Numbered from the stretch's first letter, positions 51,266-60,430 are shown. The stretch is 64,000 nt of DNA from Prochlorococcus marinus str. MIT 0917 (GCF_027359575.1 NZ_CP114784.1:1301819-1365818), one strand, 5' to 3'. Program-made: numbers and translations. Notes: generated from the sequence alone by a model not told the origin.

Positions 51266-51688
51266 TCAATAATCATAACGATCAATGTATTTGCCTTTAG
51301 GACTTTTTTCTGTATTCTCGTTTAATGTATTTACTTCATTTTCCAATTCTTTATCACTACTAGATCCTATTGAGCTTGAGTCACCCGTATATAGATCACC
51401 TAAATAATTGATGCAATCTTCATATTTAGTAGGATCTTGAACCACTTCTTCAACAATGAAAGAAGCAGCTTGTTTCGGAGATGTTTTAAATAAACCTTGT
51501 TTTTTATTTTTTATAAATTGATAGGCTGCTTCCCAACTGGGTTCATGAGAGTTGCCCCCATTTCTCATAAAGCAATATATATCTGCTCCGTTTGTCACAG
51601 CTGCATTAATTTTTAAGCCTAAAGTTGAGCTGCAGACTAAACAAATTATTGAAATTGGTAAGAAGTTTCGCTTTATCCCAATTGGCAT
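51266..51688 (-). CDS. Small exported protein of unknown function
   Basis: A 140-residue protein with an N-terminal signal (about 8-29, LPISIICLVCSSTLGLKINA). A globular region with YCFMRNGGNSHEPSWEAAYQFIKNKK follows, then a Ser/Asp/Glu-rich acidic tail. Two cysteines in the mature part could form a disulfide. It resembles small exported families of marine cyanobacteria (I think DUF6554, not checked). Confidence 0.72.
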   Translation of the reverse strand: MPIGIKRNFLPISIICLVCSSTLGLKINAAVTNGADIYCFMRNGGNSHEPSWEAAYQFIKNKKQGLFKTSPKQAASFIVEEVVQDPTKYEDCINYLGDLYTGDSSSIGSSSDKELENEVNTLNENTEKSPKGKYIDRYDY

Positions 51689-51930
51689 GATTTTAAGAGA
51701 ATTATCAATCTTAAATTATCTATTTTTCTTTCTTCTGTCTAGCTTTAGCTTGTATTAGCGTTTCCATTTTATTACCTAACTTTTATGATCTTGATTTGAA
51801 AAAGATCGCATTTAAATACTCGCTAATTAAATTTTTTCAACTTTGATCTCACTTATTTTTTTAAGATGAATAAATTATCTATTCTTTGATATAGTGATTT
51901 GGAAAATTTTTTGTACTTAAATACTGAATA

Positions 51931-52119
51931 ATGAATGCAGTACAAGTAAAAAAAGAAGCATTTTTAAAAGAGGCTGGTTATTTTTTTAAGGATGCATCAG
52001 TGCATGCTGACCAAGGAGATTTGCAATCATGTGCTGGTTTGATTTTAAAAGCACTTGATAAAGAGAGAATGGCTTGTGGGGTTGGACCTCAAGTGCTTCA
52101 TCTAATTAAAACTAGATAG
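51931..52119 (+). CDS. Small soluble protein, unknown function
   Basis: A 62-residue, probably helical protein (VKKEAFLKEAGYFFKDASVHADQ, then SCAGLILKALDKERMACGVGPQVLHLIK). I do not recognise the family. The ATG is preceded by a 242-base gap with no other feature that I can see. It converges on the aminotransferase gene. Confidence 0.6.
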   Translation: MNAVQVKKEAFLKEAGYFFKDASVHADQGDLQSCAGLILKALDKERMACGVGPQVLHLIKTR

Positions 52120-52142
52120 TTATTTCATTTATTTTTATAATA

Positions 52143-53297
52143 TTATTCGTTATTTAGGACTGAAATTGTTTTTGCAATTCCTTCGCCAATTGGAACTTCT
52201 AGCTTGCCCATTTTATCTAGAGTGCTTTCTAACGCTGATATGACGCTAACAATATCTCTATCATTTACAAATCCCAAATGACCAATTCTAAAGATTTTAC
52301 CTTTTAGGTGGTCTTGACCTCCAGCAAGGAGTATGTCGAAGTCATTCTTTATTGCTTTTCTGATGTTTTCTGCATCTATATTTTTTGGTTGAACAGCTGT
52401 TATTGCTGGACTTCCAAAACCTTCTTTTGTAAATAAGTTTAAACCCATTGCTTTTACTCCTTCTTGTATTGCTTTTTGATGACGAGAGTGACGTGTGAAT
52501 ATATTACTTAACCCTTCTTTTTGCATCATTTTTAATGAGGCTTCTAAGGCAAAATATAAATTTATTGCAGGTGTGAATGGATTACTATTTTTATTTACTG
52601 TCTTTAAATATTGTTTTAAATCTAAGTAAAATTTTGGTAAATTGGATTGATTATTAAACTCCCAGGCTCTTTTGCTCATAGCAACAAAACTGAGACCCGG
52701 TGGAATCATATAGCCTTTTTGTGAGCCTGAAGCTATTACATCTATTCCCCACTCATCCATTGGAATATTAGATGCACCAAGACTTGTAACGCAATCAGCT
52801 ATTGTAATAGCTTTACTATTACTTTTTACTTCGTTATTTATTGTTTTAAGATCATTAATCACTCCGGTTGAAGTTTCTGAGTGAGTTAAAATTACAGCTT
52901 TAATTGTTTCACTAGTGTCTTCTTCAAGAATCCTCTTGAATTGATTGGGATCAAGAGGCTGTCCCCAATCAGCTTCTACGGTTTTCACGTCTAGGCCATA
53001 AGCTTTTGCTACCTTTACCCACCTTTCACCAAATTTTCCATTATTGCCACATATAACTCGATCACCTTTGCTTAATGTATTGATTATTCCTGCTTCCATT
53101 GCGGCTGTCCCACTTCCTGTAATTGTCAGGACATCAGCAGTTGTTTGGTGAAGCCATTTGAGTTGTTCAGTAGTTTTTTGAACAATTTCTTGAAAATCGC
53201 TACTTCTATGACCGATGGGATGTTTACTCATAGAACTCAAAACATTTTCTGGTACCGGTGTTGGTCCAGGAATCATTAGATTGAGTTTGTCTTGCAT
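52143..53297 (-). CDS. Class V PLP-dependent aminotransferase (alanine/serine-glyoxylate type)
   Basis: A 384-residue enzyme of the AGT1/SGAT group. Evidence is the N-terminal MIPGPTPVPENVL (8-20), GSGTAAMEAG (61-70) and the PLP lysine in SGSQKGYMIPPG (190-201, Lys194). In photosynthetic cells such enzymes convert glyoxylate to glycine with alanine or serine as donors, part of photorespiration. It is older-annotated as soluble hydrogenase small subunit in cyanobacteria, which is a misnomer. Confidence 0.92.
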   Translation of the reverse strand: MQDKLNLMIPGPTPVPENVLSSMSKHPIGHRSSDFQEIVQKTTEQLKWLHQTTADVLTITGSGTAAMEAGIINTLSKGDRVICGNNGKFGERWVKVAKAYGLDVKTVEADWGQPLDPNQFKRILEEDTSETIKAVILTHSETSTGVINDLKTINNEVKSNSKAITIADCVTSLGASNIPMDEWGIDVIASGSQKGYMIPPGLSFVAMSKRAWEFNNQSNLPKFYLDLKQYLKTVNKNSNPFTPAINLYFALEASLKMMQKEGLSNIFTRHSRHQKAIQEGVKAMGLNLFTKEGFGSPAITAVQPKNIDAENIRKAIKNDFDILLAGGQDHLKGKIFRIGHLGFVNDRDIVSVISALESTLDKMGKLEVPIGEGIAKTISVLNNE

Positions 53298-53376
53298 TTA
53301 ATTATTTAAATCTGGATTATTATTATTTTAAAAAATTATTTAGGGAATTTCTGCTATCGTCAGCTCTTCCAATGAT

Positions 53377-54519
53377 TTGAATGAATTTACTCTTCCAGTT
53401 TGGGTTGTTGCAGCTGCAAAGTCTGCAACGAACATACTTATTGGAAACAAATTTAAAGATACTGAGATAATTGACCTGCCTAATGAAAAAGAATCAATTA
53501 GTGTACCTGTTTGTTCTTCTGCATTACTCGATAATGGAGAGAGATCTTTAGGAGTAAGTCATTGTCAGTCTGGATTGCCTCTTGACATAACCAGAGGAGT
53601 AGAAATATGGGCTTATATTCAATTCAGTAAATTAAGTTTTCAATCCGAAAAAATAGTTGAAAATGATTTTCCTAATTGGCTTGATTTCCATGCCGGTTAT
53701 GGCGTAGGTAAATATGAAATATCTGGTCAGCCATGTATCTCTAAGTTTGCGCGTGATTTGCTGTGTATAAACCTTTATCCCCTCGTACCCAAAGGCAGTT
53801 CAATTAAAGTTGAGATTGTTTTACCTGAAGGTAAAGATCGTGCTTTAAGGACGAGTAACGAATCATTTGGAGTTGTTGATGGATTATCTCTGATTGGGAC
53901 ACAGGCTGAGGTGCAAGTTAGTGCTTCTCCTCATCAGTTGAGAAAATGCAAAGAGATTTTGCAGAACATTTGCTCTAAATCAAAATTTGATGGATGTCTT
54001 ACTTTTGTGATTGGTGAAAATGGAATGGATTTAGCACTGAAGTTTGGACTTCCAGAAAATCGAATTATTAAAACGGGTAATTGGTTAGGCCCTCTTCTTG
54101 TGGCTGCTGCAGAAAATGGTGTTAAGAAACTTTTATTATTTGGTTATCATGGAAAGTTGGTAAAACTCTCTGGAGGCATTTTTCATACCCATCATCATCT
54201 CGCTGATGGAAGACTTGAAATTTTAACTTCACTTGCAGTTAGAGAAGGTATATCTTTTGATTTGATTCAGTTAATAAGTAAATCAACGTCGGTAGAAAAT
54301 GCTTTATTAGCACTTGAAGCTCGCAACCCAGAAGTGGTGAATTTGATTTGGGGCAGAATGGCCAAAGAAATTGAAATTAAAAGCCGGAACTATGTTAATC
54401 GATATTTGTCTTCATCGATGGAGGTAGGATCTGTGTTGTTTGATCGTAAAAGGAAAATTCGTTGGGCTGGTTTTGATGGAGTTAAACAAATAAATTCTTT
54501 GGGGTTAATGCTTAAGTGA
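53377..54519 (+). CDS. cbiD: Cobalt-precorrin-5B (C1)-methyltransferase CbiD
   Basis: Methylates cobalt-precorrin-5B at C1 in the anaerobic (early-cobalt) B12 route. The 380-residue protein has AAAKSATNIL, TRGVEIWAYIQFSK, GYGVGKYEISGQP, and a C-terminal block with GNWLGPLLVAAAENGVKKLLLFGYHGKLVKLSGGIFHTHHH. The His-rich end is typical of CbiD. The start is TTG at 53377. Picocyanobacteria make pseudocobalamin, consistent with B12-dependent queG here. Confidence 0.94.
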   Translation: MNEFTLPVWVVAAAKSATNILIGNKFKDTEIIDLPNEKESISVPVCSSALLDNGERSLGVSHCQSGLPLDITRGVEIWAYIQFSKLSFQSEKIVENDFPNWLDFHAGYGVGKYEISGQPCISKFARDLLCINLYPLVPKGSSIKVEIVLPEGKDRALRTSNESFGVVDGLSLIGTQAEVQVSASPHQLRKCKEILQNICSKSKFDGCLTFVIGENGMDLALKFGLPENRIIKTGNWLGPLLVAAAENGVKKLLLFGYHGKLVKLSGGIFHTHHHLADGRLEILTSLAVREGISFDLIQLISKSTSVENALLALEARNPEVVNLIWGRMAKEIEIKSRNYVNRYLSSSMEVGSVLFDRKRKIRWAGFDGVKQINSLGLMLK

Positions 54520-54573
54520 TAGGCACATTCCTATGCTCTTAATTAGTCTATTTGATAAGAATGATTTCTAAGG

Positions 54574-56175
54574 ATGCATCAGGTTGATATGGCTTCAATG
54601 ATTTCAGAGGAAAAACGTAATCCAGCAATCGTAATTCTCGATTTTGGTTCTCAATACTCAGAACTAATTGCTCGAAGAATTAGAGAGACAGAGGTTTACT
54701 CATTAGTTATGAGTTACACAACATCTGCAGATCAATTGCGTTCTCTTATGCCTAAAGGGATCATTTTAAGTGGCGGCCCTGGATCTGTTTATGAAGCAGG
54801 TGCACCTTATTGTGATCCAGAGATCTTTCAATTAGGTGTTCCTGTACTTGGTGTTTGTTATGGAATGCAATTAATGGTTCATCAGCTAGGAGGATCAGTA
54901 AAACCTGCTACTGGGAAAGCAGAATATGGAAAGGCTCCTTTAGAAATTGATGATTCAACAGCTTTATTAACTAATGTCTTGAGTGGATCAACAATGTGGA
55001 TGAGCCACGGGGATTCAGTTCAGGAATTGCCTGAGGGATTTGTCAGATTAGCTCATACTTCCAATACTCCAAAAGCAGCTATTGCTTTGCACGAAAAGAG
55101 CTTTTATGGAGTGCAGTTTCATCCTGAAGTGGTTCATTCTACTCAGGGAATGCTTTTAATAAGGAATTTCGTACATAATATATGTGCATGTGAGCCAGAT
55201 TGGACAACAAATTTATTCATAGATGAAGCTGTTTCTCAAGTACAACAACAGGTAGGCGATAAAAAAGTTTTATTAGCTCTTTCGGGTGGTGTTGATTCAT
55301 CAACTCTTGCATTTTTATTAAACAAAGCAATAGGACCTCAGTTGACGTGTATGTTTATTGATCAAGGTTTTATGAGAAAAGGGGAGCCAGAATTCTTAAT
55401 GTCTTTTTTCGATGAAAAGTTCAAAATTAAGGTTGAATATATTAATGCTAGAGAAAGATTCATTTCAAAATTAAAAGGAGTAACTGATCCTGAGCAAAAG
55501 CGTAAAATTATAGGTAAAGAATTTATTAGAGTTTTTGAAGAGGAGAGTCTTAGATTGGGCCCCTTTGATTATTTGGCTCAAGGTACGCTTTATCCAGATG
55601 TAATAGAAAGCTCTGGAACAAATATTGATCCAAAAACTGGTGAACGAATAGCGGTTAAAATAAAAAGTCATCATAATGTCGGAGGCTTACCAAAAGATTT
55701 ACAATTTAAATTAGTAGAGCCCTTGAGACGTTTATTTAAAGATGAAGTTAGAAAAGTTGGTAAATCATTGGGATTACCTGATGAGATTGTTAGAAGACAC
55801 CCATTTCCAGGTCCAGGATTGGCTATAAGAATTTTAGGAGAGGTTACTCATGAAAAATTAAATTGTTTAAGGGATGCAGATTTAATTGTGCGAGAGGAGG
55901 TGAATAATGCTGGTTTGTATAACGAGATTTGGCAGGCTTTTGCAGTTTTGTTGCCTGTTTATTCAGTTGGAGTAATGGGAGATCAAAGAACCTATGCATG
56001 GCCAATAGTTGTTCGTTGTGTTTCAAGTGAAGATGGAATGACCGCAGATTGGTCTCGTTTACCGTATGAAGTTCTTGAAAAAATTTCTAATCGGATAGTT
56101 AACGAAGTTAAGGGAGTTAATAGAGTTGTTGTAGATATAACAAGTAAACCCCCAGGAACTATTGAGTGGGAATAA
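54574..56175 (+). CDS. guaA: GMP synthase (glutamine-hydrolysing)
   Basis: Amidates XMP to GMP. The 533-residue protein has a glutamine amidotransferase domain with nucleophile Cys95 (GVCYGMQ, 93-99), HPE motif and an ATP pyrophosphatase P-loop LSGGVDSST at about 236-244. The C-terminus is [13 protein letters not shown]. Those last codons are present again, degenerate, 2.95 kb downstream, marking an insertion locus. In-frame ATGs at codons 6 and 9 are alternative starts. Confidence 0.97.
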   Translation: MHQVDMASMISEEKRNPAIVILDFGSQYSELIARRIRETEVYSLVMSYTTSADQLRSLMPKGIILSGGPGSVYEAGAPYCDPEIFQLGVPVLGVCYGMQLMVHQLGGSVKPATGKAEYGKAPLEIDDSTALLTNVLSGSTMWMSHGDSVQELPEGFVRLAHTSNTPKAAIALHEKSFYGVQFHPEVVHSTQGMLLIRNFVHNICACEPDWTTNLFIDEAVSQVQQQVGDKKVLLALSGGVDSSTLAFLLNKAIGPQLTCMFIDQGFMRKGEPEFLMSFFDEKFKIKVEYINARERFISKLKGVTDPEQKRKIIGKEFIRVFEEESLRLGPFDYLAQGTLYPDVIESSGTNIDPKTGERIAVKIKSHHNVGGLPKDLQFKLVEPLRRLFKDEVRKVGKSLGLPDEIVRRHPFPGPGLAIRILGEVTHEKLNCLRDADLIVREEVNNAGLYNEIWQAFAVLLPVYSVGVMGDQRTYAWPIVVRCVSSEDGMTADWSRLPYEVLEKISNRIVNEVKGVNRVVVDITSKPPGTIEWE

Positions 56176-56332
56176 CTCGTCTACTAAAAGGTAGATATAG
56201 TCTAAAAAATAGGGTTTGTCACAAGTTCACCTCCTGATATTAGTTGACGAAACAACAGGGATTTAACCCCTTGTGTTTGTCACGGGTTTGTTTATGACCT
56301 TGTCAGCGTCTTCATGAAGAAATCGTAGAAAG
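56155..56332 (+). repeat. guaA 3' end and flank, left copy of a diverged direct duplication
   Basis: Covers the last seven guaA codons (GTIEWE stop from 56155) and 157 bases downstream. Anchors matching the right copy are ACAGGGATTT at 56255-56264, ACCTTGTCA at 56297-56305 and ATCGTAGA at 56322-56329. Their offsets from the guaA stop are 80, 122 and 147, against 81, 123 and 148 in the right copy. Confidence 0.8.
56275..56291 (+). repeat. 17-base direct repeat, left copy
   Basis: GTTTGTCACGGGTTTGT. An exact second copy is at 59038-59054. The two flank the TPR-methyltransferase gene. Confidence 0.85.
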
Positions 56333-56377
56333 GTGTTTTTCCCTGAAAGATTAAAGATTTTTATTCTGTGGAAGTTT

Positions 56378-58903
56378 TCAATTCTCCGTTTTAGAAACCC
56401 AGAACTGATACATCGCTATGAAGGTATGTGGCTGTTTTTCTTCAAATTTTTCCCAGTTTTGTAAGTTTGTTTGTTTTTTATCCTCTGGGAAATATTGCTT
56501 ATAGAGTGATTTAACTGGTTTTGGAAGCAAGAATCCAAGAAACTCTAATTCATTAGATTTGAGAGTTTCTTGTAGTTGGTTAATGGTGAACCTATGTTCT
56601 GCTGCGTGAAAGCATAGATCACGGAATTCTGATAATGAATAAAAGTCCCCCATTGATTTAAAGGATTTTAATTCGCTTAACGCACCTGAAATAATTTTTT
56701 GTCTAAAATCACGAATGTTATCCTCATTTGTTTGAAGTTTTTTGCTGGAAATATAATTCCTTGCTTTAATAATGTCTTGTCTTGCTAGTTCGCTATATAA
56801 TCCTAATTTAAGAAAACCATTATCTTTTAAACTACCTAATAATGTTTTCAATCCTTGTGAGGGATCATTCATATGGTGTAAAACCCCTCCACATTCAATA
56901 ATATCAAATTGTTCTTCTAGTAAACTAACTTCTAAAATATCCATCTGAATCAGTTCAACATTATCAATTTTCAGTTCATTTATTTTTCTTTGAGCATAAG
57001 AAAGACTAGATAAACTTAAATCTATAGCAATTATTTGAGCGTTCTTATACCTCTGTGTTTGTAAAATTTGATTACCAGTTCCACACCCAGCAATAAGAAC
57101 TTTTAATTGATTATTATCTACACTTTGCCTTATATAATTAGGATTAATTTCAGTATTAATTGCTTGAATAATAGATATCTTTTGGTTTGTTTGATGACTG
57201 CTATACCTCCATCTAGGATATGGATGTTCTTCGTATTGAGATTTTACTTTTTGAGAAATATCATCATTAATTGACCCTAGTTTCTTGATGTTTTTGGATA
57301 ATTTAATTTCTTTTAGAGGGTCTGTTATTTGTAATGTCATTAGTTCATTAAAACTTTGATTAGACGAAATAAACGATTTTAAAGATGGAATCCGATTAAG
57401 AAGTTTATATAGTGGGAAGTAACATGATAAAACTGAAATATTTGTTTCACTTAATTCATCATCTTGACACCTTTTGATGATGGTTTCTAGAGATGCTTTT
57501 TCTTCTTCAGTAACTGAATAAACATATTCATTTAAGAAGCATTGTTCTCCTAATGCAATAATAAATTGCAATGCAGAATAATTAATAGTTTCTGTATTTT
57601 TAGCGATAATATCGCATATATTTCTTCTGATTTTAGTTAGCGATTCCTCCAATTTTGCATCACAAAAGATAATCTTTTTAAGTGCATTAATTATGACTTT
57701 ATCATTAATAAGCAATTCTATTCTAGAAAAATCTGAATCAATTTTTTCTAGACTAATAATTATTTCATTGCTATATATAAAGTTAAATGCTCTTGTTAAC
57801 TCCTTATGTGAAATATCATTCTTTTCTAGCAGAAGATTTATTATATGTTTTAATTTTGATTGATTTAATTGGGATGGATCTGAATCCTTTAGCAATCTTG
57901 CTATTGAGGCATAAATATTATAAAGTTTTGGATTGATATCAATAGATTTTAGATAAGAATCAAACGCTTCTTGTGATTTGCCAATATCATTCAATATATT
58001 TCCCAGGTTGTAATGCGCTTCTGCGTAATCAGGTTTAATTTCAATTGCTTTGCGGTATGAGATTTCTGCTTCTTGTAATTTGCCAAGATCATTCAATATG
58101 ACTCCCAGATTAGAATGCGCCTCTGCGTAATCAGGTTTAATTTCAATTGCTTTGCGGTATGAGATTTCTGCTTCTTGCAAGTTACCAAGATCTCTCAATA
58201 TATTTCCCAGGTTGTAATGCGCTTCTGCGTAATCAGGTTTAATTTCAATTGCTTTGCGGTATGAGATTTCTGCTTCTTGTAATTTGCCAAGATCTCTCAA
58301 TATATTTCCCAGATTGGAATATGCCTCTGCGTAATCAGGTTGAATTTCAATTGCTTTGCGAGTAGATAATTCTGCTTCTTTTAATTTGCCAAGATCTCTC
58401 AATATATTTCCCAGATTGTAATGAGCATCTGCGTAATCAGGTTTGATTTCAATTGCTTTGCGGTATGACAATTCTGCATCTTGTAATTTGCCAAGATCTC
58501 TCAATATATTTCCTAGATTCAAATGAGCCTCTGCGTAATCAGGTTGAATTTGAATTGCTTTGCGATATAACACTTCTCCTTCTTGTAATTTACCAATAGC
58601 TTGTAACAAATTTGCCAGATTGTAATGAGCATCTGCGAAATCAGGTTTAATTTCAATTGCTTTGCGATATAACACTTCTGCTTTTTTTGATTTACCTTGA
58701 CCTTGTGAAATTATTCCATAATTATAAAAAACTCGGTGATCATTGAAACCTTGATTTATACAATACTGATAACATTTTGTTGCTTCTGGAATATTTCCTT
58801 TTAGATGAAACTGAATTGCTTGATTGATTATTTGCTCTTTAGAAACTTTGATCTTCTTATTGTTTTTCTTTTTAGATTTATGCTTCTCTCCAAAACCTTT
58901 CAT
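56378..58903 (-). CDS. TPR-array protein with C-terminal SAM-dependent methyltransferase domain
   Basis: An 841-residue, two-part protein. Residues 1-20 are Lys-rich. About eight tetratricopeptide repeats follow (43-345), six of them nearly identical with YRKAIEIKPDYAEAHYNLGN cores. An uncertain helical region spans 346-545. The last third contains EEHPYPRW (558-565), SAM loop GCGTGNQ (606-612), AIDLSLSSL, IECGGVLHHMNDP and a C-terminal helical cap. Such TPR-methyltransferases occur in marine cyanobacterial islands, where they are thought to modify sugars or proteins; the substrate is unknown. It is the only large gene between the duplicated guaA ends, an island passenger. Confidence 0.9.
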   Translation of the reverse strand: MKGFGEKHKSKKKNNKKIKVSKEQIINQAIQFHLKGNIPEATKCYQYCINQGFNDHRVFYNYGIISQGQGKSKKAEVLYRKAIEIKPDFADAHYNLANLLQAIGKLQEGEVLYRKAIQIQPDYAEAHLNLGNILRDLGKLQDAELSYRKAIEIKPDYADAHYNLGNILRDLGKLKEAELSTRKAIEIQPDYAEAYSNLGNILRDLGKLQEAEISYRKAIEIKPDYAEAHYNLGNILRDLGNLQEAEISYRKAIEIKPDYAEAHSNLGVILNDLGKLQEAEISYRKAIEIKPDYAEAHYNLGNILNDIGKSQEAFDSYLKSIDINPKLYNIYASIARLLKDSDPSQLNQSKLKHIINLLLEKNDISHKELTRAFNFIYSNEIIISLEKIDSDFSRIELLINDKVIINALKKIIFCDAKLEESLTKIRRNICDIIAKNTETINYSALQFIIALGEQCFLNEYVYSVTEEEKASLETIIKRCQDDELSETNISVLSCYFPLYKLLNRIPSLKSFISSNQSFNELMTLQITDPLKEIKLSKNIKKLGSINDDISQKVKSQYEEHPYPRWRYSSHQTNQKISIIQAINTEINPNYIRQSVDNNQLKVLIAGCGTGNQILQTQRYKNAQIIAIDLSLSSLSYAQRKINELKIDNVELIQMDILEVSLLEEQFDIIECGGVLHHMNDPSQGLKTLLGSLKDNGFLKLGLYSELARQDIIKARNYISSKKLQTNEDNIRDFRQKIISGALSELKSFKSMGDFYSLSEFRDLCFHAAEHRFTINQLQETLKSNELEFLGFLLPKPVKSLYKQYFPEDKKQTNLQNWEKFEEKQPHTFIAMYQFWVSKTEN
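57962..58678 (-). repeat. Near-identical TPR-coding tandem repeats
   Basis: About seven 102-base units coding for 34-residue TPRs (residues 76-314 of the protein). The DNA of neighbouring units is almost the same, for example the shared phrase cagattgtaatg and the repeated gcgtaatcaggtt. This points to recent expansion or ongoing homogenisation. Confidence 0.9.
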
Positions 58904-59037
58904 GTATCAATTTTTATTATTTCTCACTATACAATGTTTATAAGAATTTAAATAATATTTTCAATGAACTTTCTACGATTATACAGAAAATCAACTCATA
59001 GACTAGAACTAATGCTCTTCATTTCTGAACTTTGTCA

Positions 59038-59054
59038 GTTTGTCACGGGTTTGT
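59038..59054 (+). repeat. 17-base direct repeat, right copy
   Basis: Exact match to 56275-56291. It lies 51 bases before the remnant guaA end at 59106. Confidence 0.85.
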
Positions 59055-59105
59055 CATGAGAAAACAATCCTTGAGAACCCAGTTATATCTTGATTCTTTT
59101 TAGTA

Positions 59106-59281
59106 GGGACTATTCAGTGGGAATAGTTTAGGGCAGTAAAACCCAGTCCACCACTCAAAAACCCACTTCCACGTGACTTCCACGTAGGAATTTAAGTGCC
59201 AAGGTGACAGGGATTTCAAATGTCACTTCCACTTCACTTCCACGTGTCACCTTGTCACCTTCTCTGTAAAGACATCGTAGA
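59106..59281 (+). repeat. Remnant guaA 3' end and flank, right copy
   Basis: 59106-59126 reads GGG ACT ATT CAG TGG GAA TAG, coding GTIQWE stop against GTIEWE stop in guaA. Collinear anchors follow: ACAGGGATTT (59207-59216), ACCTTGTCA (59249-59257) and ATCGTAGA (59274-59281), all shifted by one base relative to the left copy. The rest is diverged. Confidence 0.8.
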
Positions 59282-59536
59282 TAGTTCATTTTCTCTACAC
59301 CTGAACCGTAGAGAACTTGTAGAGAAAACGTTTTAGAGGAATTGGTTATTTTCTTATCAACTATTTGATAATTTATATTTTTGATATTGACTACTTTTAT
59401 AAGACTAGTCAGAAAATATAGATGTATGACTATGAAAAGTATCATTTATACAGACTAAGGATTGATACGCATCTTCTGGATTTAGACTATTAATCTTTCT
59501 CTCAATCCTTATCAACACTGAAGTCTTTTAATCATA

Positions 59537-59675
59537 TTTTAGTCACAATTTAGTCGCAATTCATTTTATTTTAGTCGCAGTTTTCCAATCAGGTCTTGAA
59601 TTCACTTCCCCAATCTAGCGAGGCAAAGGGATTTCAAGCGATAAGGAAAGGTGCGTATTAGTCATTTTGTCGCAA
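59537..59675 (+). repeat. Cluster of AGTCGCAA-like short repeats
   Basis: TTTTAGTCACAA (59537-59548), ATTTAGTCGCAA (59548-59559), TTTTAGTCGCAG (59569-59580) and TTTTGTCGCAA (59665-59675). The first three are spaced by about one to two helical turns. Their role is unknown. Confidence 0.5.
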
Positions 59676-59716
59676 CATGGTCGTAATTTATTAGACGTTT
59701 GTAATCTGCTTTTTAT

Positions 59717-60109
59717 CTAATTTCCAAAAGTACAAACCTGATCGATAACACCCAAAATCAATTTATCTCCATTGGGATCTTTCCATTCTGAATCTTGATT
59801 CTTGAACTCATTAAATTCCTTTGCTCCTACTGCAACGTCTCTAAAAGAATTTGCCGAACAGTTGACATCCATCGTGTACAGAATGTCTTGAGTAATTTCA
59901 GTAGTGCTTGTAGGAATAAATTTGCTGAATACTCGTATGGATCCATCTTTATTTTTTTGTACGCTGTTCTTATCCCATAATTGCTTTCCATACTGACTCT
60001 TTGGAACTCCAACCCACTCATGTGATAGAGCATCTATTTTTGACGGGTAGAGAAAAAGTAGGAGCGCGAAGCAACTAAGACAAATACTTCTAAAAGTTCT
60101 GAAGGTCAT
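59717..60109 (-). CDS. Small exported protein, surface-adhesin-E-like
   Basis: A 130-residue protein with a signal peptide (about 8-28, ICLSCFALLLFLYPSKIDALS). The mature domain EWVGVPKSQYG, LWDKNSVQKNKDGSIRVFSKF, YTMDVNCSANSFRDV and a final Cys near the end resembles the surface-adhesin protein E-like fold, a small beta-rich exported domain. Two cysteines may pair. It is divergent from the small gene at 60138. Confidence 0.75.
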   Translation of the reverse strand: MTFRTFRSICLSCFALLLFLYPSKIDALSHEWVGVPKSQYGKQLWDKNSVQKNKDGSIRVFSKFIPTSTTEITQDILYTMDVNCSANSFRDVAVGAKEFNEFKNQDSEWKDPNGDKLILGVIDQVCTFGN

Positions 60110-60137
60110 TAGGTAAAAAACATTATTGTTATCGTTG

Positions 60138-60308
60138 ATGGAAACTTCACATCAGTACGTCAATTTTATGAACAGACTGCTCTCTGGTGAGAGATCTAAA
60201 TGGATCTTTGTAATTGGACTTGTTGCGATAGGTGCTGGATTTACAGCAAAGAATGTGATCTCATATCCAACTGAATGCACTACTCCAGAAATGGTCACTT
60301 TGAGATGA
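60138..60308 (+). CDS. Small membrane protein, unknown function
   Basis: A 56-residue protein from the ATG at 60138, with one strong helix (WIFVIGLVAIGAGFTAKNVI) and a tail with one Cys. A TTG four codons upstream is also open. Its stop codon overlaps the ATG of the next small gene, suggesting coupling. No family was recognised. Confidence 0.5.
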   Translation: METSHQYVNFMNRLLSGERSKWIFVIGLVAIGAGFTAKNVISYPTECTTPEMVTLR

Positions 60309-60430
60309 AATACAACTGGAAAGATCTTTTAGTAGATGCTGCAATCGTGGCGGTTGTTCTTGGAGAAGTGACACTCATTGTTGGTTCGTTTCCAGCGACC
60401 TTCAGTAAGTTGCTTCCATTTCTGAAATAG
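60305..60430 (+). CDS. 41-residue membrane microprotein, unknown function
   Basis: ATG at 60305 overlaps the previous stop in ATGA. The protein reads MKYNWKDLLVDAAIVAVVL, GEVTLIVGSFP, then ATFSKLLPFLK, with a clear hydrophobic helix. The hydrophobic pattern and tight coupling support a real gene, though no family is recognised. It is too short for most gene callers. Confidence 0.5.
   Translation: MKYNWKDLLVDAAIVAVVLGEVTLIVGSFPATFSKLLPFLK

Larger units (their letters stand above)
58904..59716. other. Gene-free stretch holding the right duplication and short repeats
   Basis: An 813-base gap without a gene that I can support. It contains the second copies of the 17-base repeat and of the guaA end, plus a set of AGTCGCAA-like 10-mers. 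A 96-codon open frame on the minus strand at 59155-59445 sits in the duplicated DNA and looks like chance. Confidence 0.6.

Noticed and set aside
56251-56277. guaA terminator formed by ACAGGG and CCCCTTGT
   Set aside because: The stem has an internal mismatch and no T-run follows, so it is too weak to call.
57962-58678. Possible CRISPR array because of regular repeats
   Set aside because: The period is 102 bases with no unique spacers, in frame with TPR units; it is coding repeat.
59155-59445. 96-codon open frame on the minus strand
   Set aside because: It lies in the diverged guaA flank copy. Its repeated GSEVEV/GSHVEV residues come from the DNA repeats, and there is no ribosome site.
59619-59675. 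Third copy of the guaA flank (AAAGGGATTTCAA followed by TTTTGTCGC)
   Set aside because: Only one anchor agrees and the spacing is off by three bases; there is no guaA end at the expected distance.
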